A stretch of 64,000 nucleotides of DNA, taken from NCBI RefSeq assembly GCF_003986975.1, contig NZ_PIPO01000006.1, positions 226,288 through 290,287 of the forward strand, in the 5' to 3' direction. The translations under genes were made by a program, and so were the position numbers. Shown here piece by piece: positions 9,364 through 19,409 of this stretch. Source of the stretch: Aliidiomarina soli (lineage in GTDB: Bacteria > Pseudomonadota > Gammaproteobacteria > Enterobacterales > Alteromonadaceae). The notes beneath the pieces are model-generated. The model was given only the letters and a program-made list of their open reading frames with translations, was not told the origin of the DNA and did not search any database. The stretch's first letter is position 1. Each line of letters begins with the position of its first letter.

Positions 9364-10026
9364 ATGGCCGAATCGTTAACAGGTATAGAATCTACGGTGA
9401 CTTCATTGATGAGAGTAAAGTTTTCTGGCAGTGATGTGAAGGTATTAGAAAAAAAGCCTTTGCATCAAGGATTTTTTAAGACCACGTTGTACCGTTTGCA
9501 GCATAAGCTGTTTCGCGGCGGGTGGAGTGAAACCATTGAGCGTGAGGTGATGGATCGCGGCCACGCGGTGGTAGTGTTACCTTATGACATGGAACGCGAC
9601 GAGATAGTGATGCTGGAGCAGTTTCGGGTTGGTGCTATCGCTACCAGCGAAACGCCCTGGTTGCTGGAGCTGGTCGCTGGCATGACTGAGCCGGGCGAAA
9701 CCGTGGAGGCGGTGGCGTTGCGTGAGCTTGACGAAGAAGCGGGGTTAACCAGTGACAGGCTGCGTTTTGCGCTAAGTTACCTGTCCAGCCCCGGTGGGCT
9801 GACGGAACGGATTTATATTTACATGGCGCGGGTTGATGCCCGGCGAGCCAGTGAGTACGGAGGCCTGGCCAGCGAGCATGAGGATATCCGGGTGCAGGCA
9901 GTCACGCGGGCCGATGCGATGCAATTGCTGGATGAAGGTAAAATAGATAATGCAGCGACGGTCATTGCGTTACAATGGCTGGCCTTGCATAAAGAAACGC
10001 TGTGCAACGAGTGGGCACAGGAGTAG
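9364..10026 (+). CDS. nudF: ADP-ribose pyrophosphatase NudF
   Basis: 220 residues. A complete Nudix box (GX5EX7REUXEEXGU) is present at about residues 106-128, read as GMTEPGE...RELDEEAGL. Flanking segments such as DTSETPWLLE-like SETPWLLELVAGM and EGKIDNAATVIALQWL match E. coli NudF closely. The enzyme hydrolyses ADP-ribose to AMP and ribose 5-phosphate. The ATG at 9364 gives an N-terminus about ten residues longer than in E. coli, so a downstream start is possible. It is first in the nudF-yqiB-parE-parC run and divergent from tolC. Confidence 0.93.
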   Translation: MAESLTGIESTVTSLMRVKFSGSDVKVLEKKPLHQGFFKTTLYRLQHKLFRGGWSETIEREVMDRGHAVVVLPYDMERDEIVMLEQFRVGAIATSETPWLLELVAGMTEPGETVEAVALRELDEEAGLTSDRLRFALSYLSSPGGLTERIYIYMARVDARRASEYGGLASEHEDIRVQAVTRADAMQLLDEGKIDNAATVIALQWLALHKETLCNEWAQE

Positions 10027-10051
10027 ACCGGGTTATCAACCCAGGAGTAGT

Positions 10052-10519
10052 ATGAATAAGAAGCGCTACGTCCCTGATTTACGTGAGCTGCAAAGTTTGG
10101 CCGAACGCAATTATGCGGCGGCCTGTGGTTTGTTGGCGGACGAGTATCAGCAGGGCGACGTGCGGCAGCTGACGTTGGGCGAAGGGCTTAACTTTAGCGT
10201 TACCATATTAACCGCCGCGCCTTACACAACCGACATTAAGGTTGAACAGCAGAGTGCGGCGGCGGACTACCTTAAGTCCAGTTTTGTGGTGCGGCTGTAT
10301 CATGACATGCAACTGGCGGAGATGATTTCCAGCCAGGGCCTGGAGCGTTTTGCAGCGACTTATGAACAGCCAAATCCGCAGATGCACCAGCGCGATGAGA
10401 AACGGCAGATTAATCATTTTCTGGCAGACTGGTTACGGCTTTGTTTTCACCGCGGACACTGGCATGATGTAGCTATCTCTACGAGCGGCACAACTTTCGA
10501 GTTTCAGGTAAAAAGATAA
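10052..10519 (+). CDS. yqiB: DUF1249 protein YqiB
   Basis: 155 residues from the ATG at 10052, which has AGGAG six bases upstream; an open reading frame extends further 5' but overlaps nudF. Conserved segments include RYVPDLRELQ at the start, VVRLYHDMQLAEM and the NPQMHQRDEKRQINHFLADWL block near the C-terminus, which match E. coli YqiB. Molecular function is not established. It lies 25 bases after nudF and 18 bases before parE. Confidence 0.9.
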   Translation: MNKKRYVPDLRELQSLAERNYAAACGLLADEYQQGDVRQLTLGEGLNFSVTILTAAPYTTDIKVEQQSAAADYLKSSFVVRLYHDMQLAEMISSQGLERFAATYEQPNPQMHQRDEKRQINHFLADWLRLCFHRGHWHDVAISTSGTTFEFQVKR

Positions 10520-10537
10520 CTCAGGTAAACAATACTA

Positions 10538-12424
10538 ATGACAGATTATAAAGCAGATGCCATTGAGGTCCTCAACGGCCTTGAGCCTGTGCGACGTCGC
10601 CCGGGCATGTACACCGACACCTCGCGGCCTAACCATCTGGCGCAGGAAGTAATAGACAACAGTGTGGATGAGGCGCTTGCCGGCCATGCGCGATCAATTA
10701 AAGTCATTCTGCATACCGACCAGTCGCTGGAAGTCATTGACGACGGACGCGGAATGCCGGTCGATGTGCACCCGGAAGAAGGTTTACCCGGGGTCGAGCT
10801 GATCATGACCAAGCTGCATGCTGGTGGTAAGTTTTCCAACAAAAACTATCAGTTTTCCGGTGGTCTGCACGGTGTCGGGATCTCGGTGGTGAATGCGTTG
10901 TCGTTGCGGGTTGAAGTGACCGTTAAGCGCGATGGCCAGGTTTATCAGATGGCGTTCGAGAACGGCGACAAGGTCAGCGAGCTGGAAGTGACCGGTACCG
11001 TGGGTAAACGTAATAGTGGAACCACGCTGCGCTTCTGGCCTGATGTAAAATATTTTGATTCGCCTAAATTTTCGGTGCGCACCCTGATGTATCAGTTGCG
11101 CGCCAAGGCAGTATTGTGTCCGGGGCTGGCAATTACCTTTATTGACCATAACCAGAGCCTGGAAGAAAACTGGCTGTATGAAGGCGGTTTGCAGGATTAT
11201 TTATGCGAAGCGGTGGATGGCTTTGAACGTTTACCGCAAGAACCTTTTATCGGTACTTTTAGTGCTCGCGAAGAGGCGGCTGAATGGGCGGTGACCTGGT
11301 TGCCTGAGGGCGGCGAAGGTCTGCATGAGAGCTACGTCAACCTGATCCCGACCGCTCAAGGCGGTACCCATGTAAACGGCTTACGCCAGGGGATGCTCGA
11401 AGCACTGCGTGAATTCTGCGAGTTTCGTAACCTGTTACCGCGCGGGGTCAAGCTGACGCCGGAGGACATCTGGGAGCGCTGCAGCTTTATTCTGTCGATA
11501 AAAATGGCTGACCCGCAGTTCTCCGGACAAACCAAAGAGCGCCTGTCTTCCCGCCAGACCTCTGCGTTCGTGAGTGGCGTGGTAAAAGATGCCTTTAGCC
11601 TGTGGCTCAACGAACACACAGATTTAGCCGAACAGATTGCCGAGCTTTGTATTAACAATGCCCAGCGGCGCATGCGCGCGAGCAAAAAAGTAGTGCGCAA
11701 ACGAGTGACCTCAGGACCTGCCTTGCCGGGAAAATTAACCGACTGCTCGACCTCGGACACCATGCGCGGCGAACTCTTTCTGGTCGAGGGTGACTCGGCG
11801 GGTGGTTCCACCAAGCAGGCACGGGACCGTGATTTCCAGGCGGTGATGCCGCTGCGCGGAAAGATCCTCAATGCCTGGGAGGTAGACCCGGATCAGGTGC
11901 TGGCGTCGCAGGAAATTCATGATATTTCGGTGGCCTTAGGGGTCGACCCGGGCGCCGCTGATTTGACCAAACTGCGCTACGGTAAAATTTGTATCCTCGC
12001 CGATGCGGACTCTGATGGGTTGCACATTGCGACCTTGCTCTGTGCGCTCTTTGTGCGCCACTTCAGACCGCTGGTGGAAGCGGGCCATGTCTATGTGGCG
12101 ATGCCACCGCTGTACCGTGTGGATGTCGGCAAAGAGGTGTTCTACGCACTGGATGAAAGTGAAAAACAAGGCATTTTGGATCGAATTGAAGCGGAGAAAA
12201 AGCGCGGTAAAGTCAACGTGCAGCGCTTCAAAGGTCTCGGTGAGATGAACCCGCTGCAGTTACGTGAAACCACCATGGACCCGAATACCCGGCGCCTGGT
12301 GCAGTTGACGGTGACAGATAACGAACAGACCGATGCGCTGATGGACATGTTGTTGGCGAAGAAACGTTCAGGTGATCGCAAAACCTGGCTGGAGTCAAAA
12401 GGAAACCTGGTGGAGCTTGCCTAA
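10538..12424 (+). CDS. parE: DNA topoisomerase IV subunit B ParE
   Basis: 628 residues. The ATPase domain carries the GHKL signatures (EVIDNSVDEAL, DDGRGMP, GGLHGVGISVVNALS) and the TOPRIM domain carries EGDSAGG and DADSDG. ParE supplies ATP hydrolysis for topoisomerase IV, which decatenates daughter chromosomes. It is followed after 3 bases by parC, so the two subunits are probably translated together. In E. coli cpdA and yqiA lie between yqiB and parE; neither is present here. Confidence 0.98.
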   Translation: MTDYKADAIEVLNGLEPVRRRPGMYTDTSRPNHLAQEVIDNSVDEALAGHARSIKVILHTDQSLEVIDDGRGMPVDVHPEEGLPGVELIMTKLHAGGKFSNKNYQFSGGLHGVGISVVNALSLRVEVTVKRDGQVYQMAFENGDKVSELEVTGTVGKRNSGTTLRFWPDVKYFDSPKFSVRTLMYQLRAKAVLCPGLAITFIDHNQSLEENWLYEGGLQDYLCEAVDGFERLPQEPFIGTFSAREEAAEWAVTWLPEGGEGLHESYVNLIPTAQGGTHVNGLRQGMLEALREFCEFRNLLPRGVKLTPEDIWERCSFILSIKMADPQFSGQTKERLSSRQTSAFVSGVVKDAFSLWLNEHTDLAEQIAELCINNAQRRMRASKKVVRKRVTSGPALPGKLTDCSTSDTMRGELFLVEGDSAGGSTKQARDRDFQAVMPLRGKILNAWEVDPDQVLASQEIHDISVALGVDPGAADLTKLRYGKICILADADSDGLHIATLLCALFVRHFRPLVEAGHVYVAMPPLYRVDVGKEVFYALDESEKQGILDRIEAEKKRGKVNVQRFKGLGEMNPLQLRETTMDPNTRRLVQLTVTDNEQTDALMDMLLAKKRSGDRKTWLESKGNLVELA

Positions 12425-12427
12425 ACA

Positions 12428-14725
12428 ATGAGTACTATGGTTGAAAGCACAGAACAAATGGAACTGCATCGCTTTACTGAAGATGCCTACCTGAATTATT
12501 CGATGTACGTGATTATGGATCGGGCGTTGCCACATATTGGCGACGGTCTGAAGCCGGTCCAGCGGCGTATTATCTACGCCATGTCTGAGCTGGGCCTGTC
12601 GGCATTGGCCAAGTATAAAAAATCGGCGCGTACCGTCGGTGACGTATTGGGTAAGTTTCATCCCCACGGTGATTCCGCCTGTTATGAAGCCATGGTGTTG
12701 ATGGCGCAGCCGTTTTCCTATCGCTACCCGCTGGTCGATGGCCAGGGTAACTGGGGCTCACCGGATGACCCTAAGTCGTTCGCGGCGATGCGTTATACCG
12801 AATCCCGTTTGTCACGCTTCAGTGAAGTTTTATTGTCTGAACTGGGGCAGGGCACATCGGACTGGGTACCGAACTTTGACGGTACCATGAATGAACCTAA
12901 GGTGTTGCCAGCCCGTTTGCCACATATTCTGTTGAACGGGATAACTGGCATCGCGGTCGGCATGGCGACGGATATTCCGCCGCACAATGCCCGCGAACTG
13001 GCCAGTGCCTGCTCGCTGTTACTGGATAAGCCAACGGCTGATCTGGATGAAGTAATGGAGCACGTGCACGGGCCTGACTACCCCACCGACGCGGAAGTGA
13101 TTACACCGCGCAAAGACCTTGCCCAGATTTACCGTACTGGTAAAGGGTCGGTCCGGATGCGCGCGCGCTACAAAATGGAAGACGGTGAAATTGTCATCGA
13201 TGCGCTGCCGCATCAGGCTTCAGGTGCACGTATTCTGGAGCAGATTGCGGGGCAGATGCAGGCGAAAAAACTGCCACTGGTAGCAGACTTACGTGACGAG
13301 TCAGACCATGAAAACCCAACCCGGCTGGTGGTTGTGCCGCGTTCGAACCGAGTCGACACCGACCAGCTGATGGCGCATTTGTTTGCGACCACCGATCTGG
13401 AAAAAAGTTATCGGGTTAACCTTAATATGCTCGGCCTGGATGGCCGGCCACAGGTTAAGCCGCTTGTCACTATCTTAGGTGAGTGGCTGCAGTACCGTAT
13501 TCAGACGGTTACCCGGCGCTTGCAATATCGCCTGGATAAAGTGGAAGCGCGGCTGCATATTCTTGAAGGTTTGCTGATTGCGTTTCTGAACATTGACGAA
13601 GTGATTGAGATTATCCGCAGCGAAGACAAGCCTAAACCTGTGTTGATGGAGCGCTTTAAGCTAACGGATACTCAGGCCGAAGCGATTCTGGAACTGAAAT
13701 TACGCCACCTGGCAAAGCTCGAAGAGCATAAGCTACGTGGTGAGCAGGACGAACTGGCAAAAGAGCGCGAGCATCTGGCTAAGTTGTTAGGGTCCGAGCG
13801 TCGTTTAAAAACGCTGGTGAAAAAAGAACTGCAGGCTGATGCCGAGAAATATGGCGATGCGCGCCGCTCACCACTGGTTGAACGTGGTGAAGCCAAGGCA
13901 TTCAGTGAGCGTGAACTGGCGCCTTCAGAGCCAGTGACGGTGGTTCTGTCGAAGAAAGGCTGGGTGCGGGCGGCAAAAGGCCATGACGTTGATGGTGCAG
14001 CGCTGGCTTATAAGTCAGGCGATGAGTTTCTTGCCAGTGCGAAAGGGCGCAGCAACCAGCCTGTGGTCTTTATTGATTCTTCCGGGCGCAGTTTTGCCTG
14101 TGAAGCACACACCTTGCCGTCAGCGCGGACCCATGGCGAACCGGTGACCGGGCGCTTCTCGCTGGTCAGTGGTGAGTCGATTGAGCGGGTCCTGATGGGT
14201 GCTAACGAGCAGTGTTATCTGGTCGGTTCGGATGCGGGCTACGGCTTTGTGACTAAGTTCAGTGATATGCAGAGCCGGGTCAAAAACGGCAAGGCGCTGC
14301 TTAGCCTGCCGAGTGCTGCCAAGGTTCTGGCGCCAGTGCCGGTGCATACCATTGAGCACGACCGGGTGGCCATTGTGTCCAATGAAGGCCGTCTGCTGGT
14401 ATTCCCGCTCAGTGAGATGCCGCAACTGAGTAAAGGCAAGGGCAATAAAATGCTCAGTATCCCCTCTACCCGGGCGAAAATGCGTGAAGAGTATGTGTGT
14501 GCCATGACCATACTGCCGCAGGGCGCAGGGCTGACGGTGATGGCTGGCAAGCGCAAATTATTGCTCAAAGCCAGCGACCTGGAACACTACGAAGGCGAAC
14601 GGGGACGCCGGGGCAATAAACTGCCTCGCGGTCTGCAACGAGTGGATGCCTTATTTGCTGAAATACCAGCGGGTGATAAGTCGATCCAGGCGGACAACGA
14701 GCCGGATGAAGGTGTAGTGGAATAA
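12428..14725 (+). CDS. parC: DNA topoisomerase IV subunit A ParC
   Basis: 765 residues. The breakage-reunion domain carries the catalytic tyrosine in AAMRYTESR (Tyr123), and the C-terminal part forms beta-propeller repeats. In the quinolone resistance-determining region, Ser83 and Glu87 (HGDSACYE) are the usual susceptible-type residues. It starts 3 bases after the parE stop. A long perfect inverted repeat follows it, before plsC. Confidence 0.98.
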   Translation: MSTMVESTEQMELHRFTEDAYLNYSMYVIMDRALPHIGDGLKPVQRRIIYAMSELGLSALAKYKKSARTVGDVLGKFHPHGDSACYEAMVLMAQPFSYRYPLVDGQGNWGSPDDPKSFAAMRYTESRLSRFSEVLLSELGQGTSDWVPNFDGTMNEPKVLPARLPHILLNGITGIAVGMATDIPPHNARELASACSLLLDKPTADLDEVMEHVHGPDYPTDAEVITPRKDLAQIYRTGKGSVRMRARYKMEDGEIVIDALPHQASGARILEQIAGQMQAKKLPLVADLRDESDHENPTRLVVVPRSNRVDTDQLMAHLFATTDLEKSYRVNLNMLGLDGRPQVKPLVTILGEWLQYRIQTVTRRLQYRLDKVEARLHILEGLLIAFLNIDEVIEIIRSEDKPKPVLMERFKLTDTQAEAILELKLRHLAKLEEHKLRGEQDELAKEREHLAKLLGSERRLKTLVKKELQADAEKYGDARRSPLVERGEAKAFSERELAPSEPVTVVLSKKGWVRAAKGHDVDGAALAYKSGDEFLASAKGRSNQPVVFIDSSGRSFACEAHTLPSARTHGEPVTGRFSLVSGESIERVLMGANEQCYLVGSDAGYGFVTKFSDMQSRVKNGKALLSLPSAAKVLAPVPVHTIEHDRVAIVSNEGRLLVFPLSEMPQLSKGKGNKMLSIPSTRAKMREEYVCAMTILPQGAGLTVMAGKRKLLLKASDLEHYEGERGRRGNKLPRGLQRVDALFAEIPAGDKSIQADNEPDEGVVE

Positions 14726-14732
14726 AAAGGTC

Positions 14733-14774
14733 ACACCTGTACGCTGAAGGCAGTTTTTTTCAGCGTACAGGTGT
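14733..14774. repeat. 16-bp perfect inverted repeat between parC and plsC
   Basis: Arms 14733-14748 and 14759-14774 are exact reverse complements (16 bp), separated by a 10-base spacer that ends in five T. The plus-strand 3' side has no T-run, so it is not a standard terminator for parC; the minus strand does show CCTTTTT three bases beyond the stem. TATACT at 14774-14779 abuts the second arm and could be the -10 element of plsC, which would make the palindrome an operator or a transcript-end hairpin. Confidence 0.6.
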
Positions 14775-14808
14775 ATACTGTGCCCTTTTCGCGACTTGAG
14801 AAGGTTTC

Positions 14809-15552
14809 ATGTTAGCCGTAGTTCGACTTTTAATTCTGGCCGTATTTTTTGTAGTAGTGGGTGTACTGGGTTGTTTGTTCTGCATTTTGCGACCTTTTCA
14901 CCGCAATAACACTGCATTTGTTTCGCATGTTTTTGGCCGCATGCACCGTTTATTTGGCTTGCGACTTATTATTCGCACCCCAGAAGGCCTGCAAGAGCAG
15001 GGGCCTTTTGTTTTCATTGCCAACCATCAGAACAGCTATGATATTTTTACCATGAGCCGTTCGTTGTTACCGGGCACGGTAACCATTGGCAAGAAAAGCC
15101 TGAAATGGATCCCATTCTTTGGCCAGCTTTACTGGCTATCCGGTAATATCCTGATTGACCGTAAAAACAAAGGGCGCGCCCATGGCACTATAGGCACCGC
15201 TGCAGCGGCTATTCGTCAGCGCAAGCTGTCGGTGTGGATGTTTCCTGAAGGCACCCGTAACTATGGTCGTGGTTTACTGCCGTTTAAAACCGGTGCATTT
15301 CATACTGCACTGCAGGCGAAGGTACCGGTGGTGCCGGTGTGTATGTCGACCACTCATAATCAGGTGAACCTTAATCGCTGGCACAATGGCACTGTGATTC
15401 TCGAGTTTTTACCGCCGATAGAAACAGCTCACCTAAAAAAAGAAGGCGCGCGTGCGTTAATGCAGACCGCGCATGAGCAAATGAGTGCTAAAATAGCCGA
15501 ACTGGACGCTGAAGTGGCGTCACTGGATAACAACCTTCCGCGAAAAAAATAG
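14809..15552 (+). CDS. plsC: 1-acyl-sn-glycerol-3-phosphate acyltransferase PlsC
   Basis: 247 residues with an N-terminal membrane segment (about 1-27), the HX4D catalytic motif in NHQNSYD (His73) and the phosphate-binding FPEGTRN near 145. It transfers a second acyl chain to lysophosphatidic acid to make phosphatidic acid at the inner membrane. It follows parC, as in E. coli. The C-terminus is lysine-rich (PRKK). Confidence 0.95.
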   Translation: MLAVVRLLILAVFFVVVGVLGCLFCILRPFHRNNTAFVSHVFGRMHRLFGLRLIIRTPEGLQEQGPFVFIANHQNSYDIFTMSRSLLPGTVTIGKKSLKWIPFFGQLYWLSGNILIDRKNKGRAHGTIGTAAAAIRQRKLSVWMFPEGTRNYGRGLLPFKTGAFHTALQAKVPVVPVCMSTTHNQVNLNRWHNGTVILEFLPPIETAHLKKEGARALMQTAHEQMSAKIAELDAEVASLDNNLPRKK

Positions 15553-15561
15553 GAGTGCCCC

Positions 15562-15975
15562 ATGGCCGAACCCGACTACGACGTACTGGACAGTGAACAG
15601 TCCTGTCGAGCGTTTACCCGTGAAACCCTGGCTGAATTGAAAGAAGTGGGCGCTGATATGGATGAGCCACATTTGATTGAGCATCATTTATTCGGCGTGG
15701 ATTTTGATAAGCTGGAAAAGGCCGTGGTTGAGCTGGCTAAGAAGGGCTTCGAAGTCGAAGATGCCGACGAAGTGGAAATGGAAGATGGCAGCACTGGCTA
15801 TTGTTGTGATGTGATGACAGAAAGCGTGCTGCAACAGGACGAAATTAACCAGCAAACCGATTTAATTTTCAGCCTGGTGGTAAAGTTTGACCTTGAGTAC
15901 GATGGCTGGGGCACCTATTTGCCTGAGCTGGATGGTGACGAATACGAAGACGATGACGAGCCGGTGATGCACTAG
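15562..15975 (+). CDS. rraB: Ribonuclease E inhibitor RraB
   Basis: 137 residues, strongly acidic, with the RraB/DUF1260 pattern: HLIEHHLFG in the first half, ADEVEMEDGSTGYCCDV in the middle, and an aspartate/glutamate-rich tail that begins at GWGTYLPEL. RraB binds RNase E and modulates the composition of the degradosome. It lies 9 bases downstream of plsC with AGGAG upstream, and converges on valS across a shared terminator. Confidence 0.9.
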   Translation: MAEPDYDVLDSEQSCRAFTRETLAELKEVGADMDEPHLIEHHLFGVDFDKLEKAVVELAKKGFEVEDADEVEMEDGSTGYCCDVMTESVLQQDEINQQTDLIFSLVVKFDLEYDGWGTYLPELDGDEYEDDDEPVMH

Positions 15976-16007
15976 CGGTGATTTTCAGCGTTCGAGTTTA
16001 AGTCGAA

Positions 16008-16046
16008 TAAAAAAGCCTGAAGCTTTGATTGCTTCAGGCTTTTTTT
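16008..16046. terminator. Bidirectional terminator between rraB and valS
   Basis: Stem AAAAGCCTGAAGC (16011-16023) pairs with GCTTCAGGCTTTT (16031-16043) across a 7-base loop. A run of seven T follows on the plus strand and a matching A-run on the other side serves the minus strand, so both convergent genes can terminate here. Confidence 0.9.
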
Positions 16047-16087
16047 GTGCCTGCCACCGTGGTGGCTACGGACAGGGTTGGCGCCGC

Positions 16088-18949
16088 TTACATGGCGGCG
16101 ATTTTCGCCCGCTGCTGCTCCAGCGTGGTTAGCGTTTCCTGTTGCTCAGTCAGTTTGGCTCGCTCTTTATCAATCACCGCAGGCGGTGCTTTGCTGACAA
16201 AGTTGTCGTTGTTGAGCTTGCCTTCAACTCGTTTGATCTCGCCTTGTGCTTTATCAATGGCTTTATCTAGGCGCGCCAGTTCGGCGTCCTTGTCAATCAG
16301 GCCAGCCATAGGAATATGCAACTCCAGTTTGCCGACCAGCGCAGTTGCTGAGGCCGGGCCTTCGTCGCCGGCACCGAGGAACTCAATACTTTCCAGTTTT
16401 GCCAGCGCTTTCAAGAAGCTCGCGTTGTCATTCAAACGACGGCTGGCGGTGTCATCGGCATGCTTAATCAGCAACGGCAATGCTTTGTTCGGTGAGATAT
16501 CCATTTCACCGCGCACGTTACGAATGCCTTCGATGACCAGCTTAAGCCACTCCAGATCAGCCATTGCCTGCGGGAAGCGTTCTGCTTCAACCATCGGGAA
16601 TGGCTCTACCATGATGCTTTGGCGGGCACTGGTGTCGATGCCTGCGACCACAGCGACACGTTGCCAGATGGCTTCGGTGATGTAAGGTGTGATTGGATGC
16701 AGCATCCGCAGCAGCTTCTCTAAGGTTTGCACCAGAGTGCGACGGGTGCCGCGTTGCTGGGCTTCGGTGCCGTTAAAGAGCACTGGCTTGGTCAGCTCCA
16801 GGTACCAGTCACAGAACTGGTTCCAGGTGAACTCATAGGCAATACTGGCGGCCTGATCAAAACGATAGGTGTCCAGTGCTTTGCGAAAATCCGCGACCGT
16901 TTTGTTAGTGCGCTCGATAATCCAATGGTCGGCCAGTGACAGCTCAAGATCGGCGTCAGCGGCATGCACACCGCAGTCATGCTCTTCGGTGTTCATCAGT
17001 ACATAGCGGCTGGCGTTCCACAGTTTGTTGCAGAAATTACGGTAGCCTTCGAGACGCTTCATGTCCCAGTTAATATCACGCCCGGTTGAAGCCAGTGCGG
17101 TGAGGGTAAAGCGCAGCGCATCGGTGCCGTGGGCGGTAATGCCTTCAGGGAATTCTTTGCGTGTGCGTTTGGCTATTTTATCTGCCAGTTTGCCCTGCAT
17201 CATGTTGGCGGTGCGTTTCTGTACCAGCTCATCGGCGCTGATGCCGTCGATCATGTCCAGTGGATCAAGCACGTTGCCTTTCGACTTGGACATCTTATTG
17301 CCTTCGTCGTCACGTATCAGCCCGGTCACATAGACTTTTTTGAATGGTACCTGCGGCTGACCCTGCTCGTCTTTGAGGAAATGCATGGTCATCATGATCA
17401 TGCGCGCGACCCAGAAGAAAATGATGTCAAAACCAGTGACCAGAACGTCGGTCGGGTGGAAGGTCTTCAGATCCTCAGTGTTTTCTGGCCAGCCCAGAGT
17501 AGAGAAAGTCCACAAGGCGGAAGAGAACCAGGTATCCAGAACATCGTCGTCCTGTTTCAGCACCACGCTGTCGCTCAGACTGTGCTTCTGGCGTACTTCA
17601 GCCTCGTCGCGGCCGACATAGACCTTACCGTCTTCGTCGTACCAGGCGGGGATACGGTGGCCCCACCATAGCTGGCGCGAGATACACCAGTCCTGAATGT
17701 CACGCATCCAGGCAAAGTACATATTTTCATACTGCTTTGGCACGAACTCGATACGACCGTCTTCAACCGCTGAGGTGGCTTCTTTGGCCAGTGGGGCAAC
17801 GCGGACGTACCATTGATCGGTCAGGTAGGGTTCGATCACCACGCCGGAACGATCACCCATAGGAACCTTGTTGGTATGTTTTTCGATTTTCTCCAGCAAG
17901 CCTTTGCTTTCGAATGCCTCAACGATGGCTTTACGCGCCACGAAGCGGTCAAGACCAGCGTACTCACCCGGCAGGCTGGTGTCAGCATCAGTCAGTGGTT
18001 CGCCGTTGCTGCTGTAGATTTCTGCAGCAGCCAGCAACTGGGCATCGTCATTGAGTACATTGATCAGTGGCATGCCGTGCTTTTTACCCACTTCATAGTC
18101 GTTGAAGTCATGGGCCGGGGTGATTTTCACGCAACCGGTACCAAATTCAGGGTCGACATAGTCATCGGCGATGATCGGAATACGACGGCCGACTAATGGC
18201 AGCGTGATGTACTTGCCGTGCAGGTGTTGGTATCGCTCGTCGTCCGGATGAACCGCAACGCAAACATCACCGAGCATGGTTTCAGGGCGGGTGGTGGCAA
18301 CGATCAGGTAGTCAGCACCTTCGGCTGTGGTGGCGCCGTCGGCTAACGGGTAGCGTAAATGCCACAGGCTGCCGTCAGCGTCGATGTTTTCAACTTCAAG
18401 ATCTGAAATAGCGGTCTTCAGCTTGGGATCCCAGTTGACCAGGCGTTTGCCACGGTAAATCAGATCATCTTCAAATAAGCGAACAAAGACCTCCTGCACC
18501 GCTGTGGAGAGGCCTTCGTCCATGGTAAAACGTTCGCGTTCCCAGTCGACTGAGTCGCCTAAACGACGCATTTGCTGGGTGATAGTGCCACCGGACTCTT
18601 CTTTCCATTCCCAGATTTTATCGATAAAGGCGTCGCGGCCTAATTGGTGCCGGGTCGGGCCGCCTTCGGCCGCCAGTTTGCGCTCGACCACCATCTGCGT
18701 AGCGATACCGGCGTGGTCACTGCCAACCTGCCATAAGGTGTTGTTGCCATCCATCCGCTTATAACGGGTCAGGGTGTCCATGATGGTGTGCTGGAATGCA
18801 TGCCCCATGTGCAGGGAGCCGGTTACGTTCGGCGGTGGGATCATAATGCTGTAGGACTGGCCTTGCCCACTGGGTTTAAAGTAACCCGCCTGTTCCCAGG
18901 TGTCATACATGGACTGCTCAATGGCGTGCGGAGAGTACGTCTTATCCAT
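16088..18949 (-). CDS. valS: Valyl-tRNA synthetase ValS
   Basis: 953 residues, class I synthetase. The HIGH motif is HMGH at residues 47-50 and KMSKS lies near 551. The editing (CP1) domain lies between them, and a C-terminal coiled coil (from about 890, [18 protein letters not shown]) contacts the tRNA. The ATG at 18949 is preferred over a TTG four codons upstream because GAAGGA lies at the right distance and the E. coli protein starts at the same residue. It starts 12 bases after the holC stop. Confidence 0.98.
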   Translation of the reverse strand: MDKTYSPHAIEQSMYDTWEQAGYFKPSGQGQSYSIMIPPPNVTGSLHMGHAFQHTIMDTLTRYKRMDGNNTLWQVGSDHAGIATQMVVERKLAAEGGPTRHQLGRDAFIDKIWEWKEESGGTITQQMRRLGDSVDWERERFTMDEGLSTAVQEVFVRLFEDDLIYRGKRLVNWDPKLKTAISDLEVENIDADGSLWHLRYPLADGATTAEGADYLIVATTRPETMLGDVCVAVHPDDERYQHLHGKYITLPLVGRRIPIIADDYVDPEFGTGCVKITPAHDFNDYEVGKKHGMPLINVLNDDAQLLAAAEIYSSNGEPLTDADTSLPGEYAGLDRFVARKAIVEAFESKGLLEKIEKHTNKVPMGDRSGVVIEPYLTDQWYVRVAPLAKEATSAVEDGRIEFVPKQYENMYFAWMRDIQDWCISRQLWWGHRIPAWYDEDGKVYVGRDEAEVRQKHSLSDSVVLKQDDDVLDTWFSSALWTFSTLGWPENTEDLKTFHPTDVLVTGFDIIFFWVARMIMMTMHFLKDEQGQPQVPFKKVYVTGLIRDDEGNKMSKSKGNVLDPLDMIDGISADELVQKRTANMMQGKLADKIAKRTRKEFPEGITAHGTDALRFTLTALASTGRDINWDMKRLEGYRNFCNKLWNASRYVLMNTEEHDCGVHAADADLELSLADHWIIERTNKTVADFRKALDTYRFDQAASIAYEFTWNQFCDWYLELTKPVLFNGTEAQQRGTRRTLVQTLEKLLRMLHPITPYITEAIWQRVAVVAGIDTSARQSIMVEPFPMVEAERFPQAMADLEWLKLVIEGIRNVRGEMDISPNKALPLLIKHADDTASRRLNDNASFLKALAKLESIEFLGAGDEGPASATALVGKLELHIPMAGLIDKDAELARLDKAIDKAQGEIKRVEGKLNNDNFVSKAPPAVIDKERAKLTEQQETLTTLEQQRAKIAAM

Positions 18950-18961
18950 AATATCCTTCAA

Positions 18962-19408
18962 TTAATCGTTGGCGGTCAGGGTGGCCTGCTCGGTATGCAG
19001 AGCGATGCCAAACTGACGATATTGCTTATAGCGTTCGCGGGCGAGGGCACGCGCCGAATCGTCCTGAGGAACAAAATCTATGACCTGCTGGGCGCGTTGC
19101 GCGACAGAGGGTACTTGCTGGCTGAGGTTAATCAGCAATGGCCAGGGTTTGCCCTGACTAGCAGCCGGCCAGCTGACCTCGACCGGACAGCCTGAGGGCG
19201 GGCCTTCACCGGTTAAATTATGAGGAACAAAGGCCTGCGCCGGTAGTTGCCAGAGCAACTCGTCGATAGCCTCGGCCTGGTTTTTGTCGCTTGCCATTAT
19301 TAGCACCCGACGGCCCTGCCGGAACGCGTCGCTAACCTGCTGACAGACGAAAGGTAACAGGTTGTCGTCGCCGATGCTGTCAAGCAGGTAAAAGCGCGCG
19401 TGAGCCAT
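18962..19408 (-). CDS. holC: DNA polymerase III chi subunit HolC
   Basis: 148 residues starting MAHARFYLLDS. The conserved QAFVPHNLTGEGP and VIDFVPQDDSARALARERYKQYR segments match E. coli HolC. Chi links the clamp-loader (through psi) to single-stranded DNA-binding protein. The start at 19408 lies one base beyond the pepA stop, which suggests translational coupling; an upstream in-frame start would overlap pepA. The order pepA-holC-valS is the same as in E. coli. Confidence 0.93.
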   Translation of the reverse strand: MAHARFYLLDSIGDDNLLPFVCQQVSDAFRQGRRVLIMASDKNQAEAIDELLWQLPAQAFVPHNLTGEGPPSGCPVEVSWPAASQGKPWPLLINLSQQVPSVAQRAQQVIDFVPQDDSARALARERYKQYRQFGIALHTEQATLTAND

Positions 19409-19409
19409 G

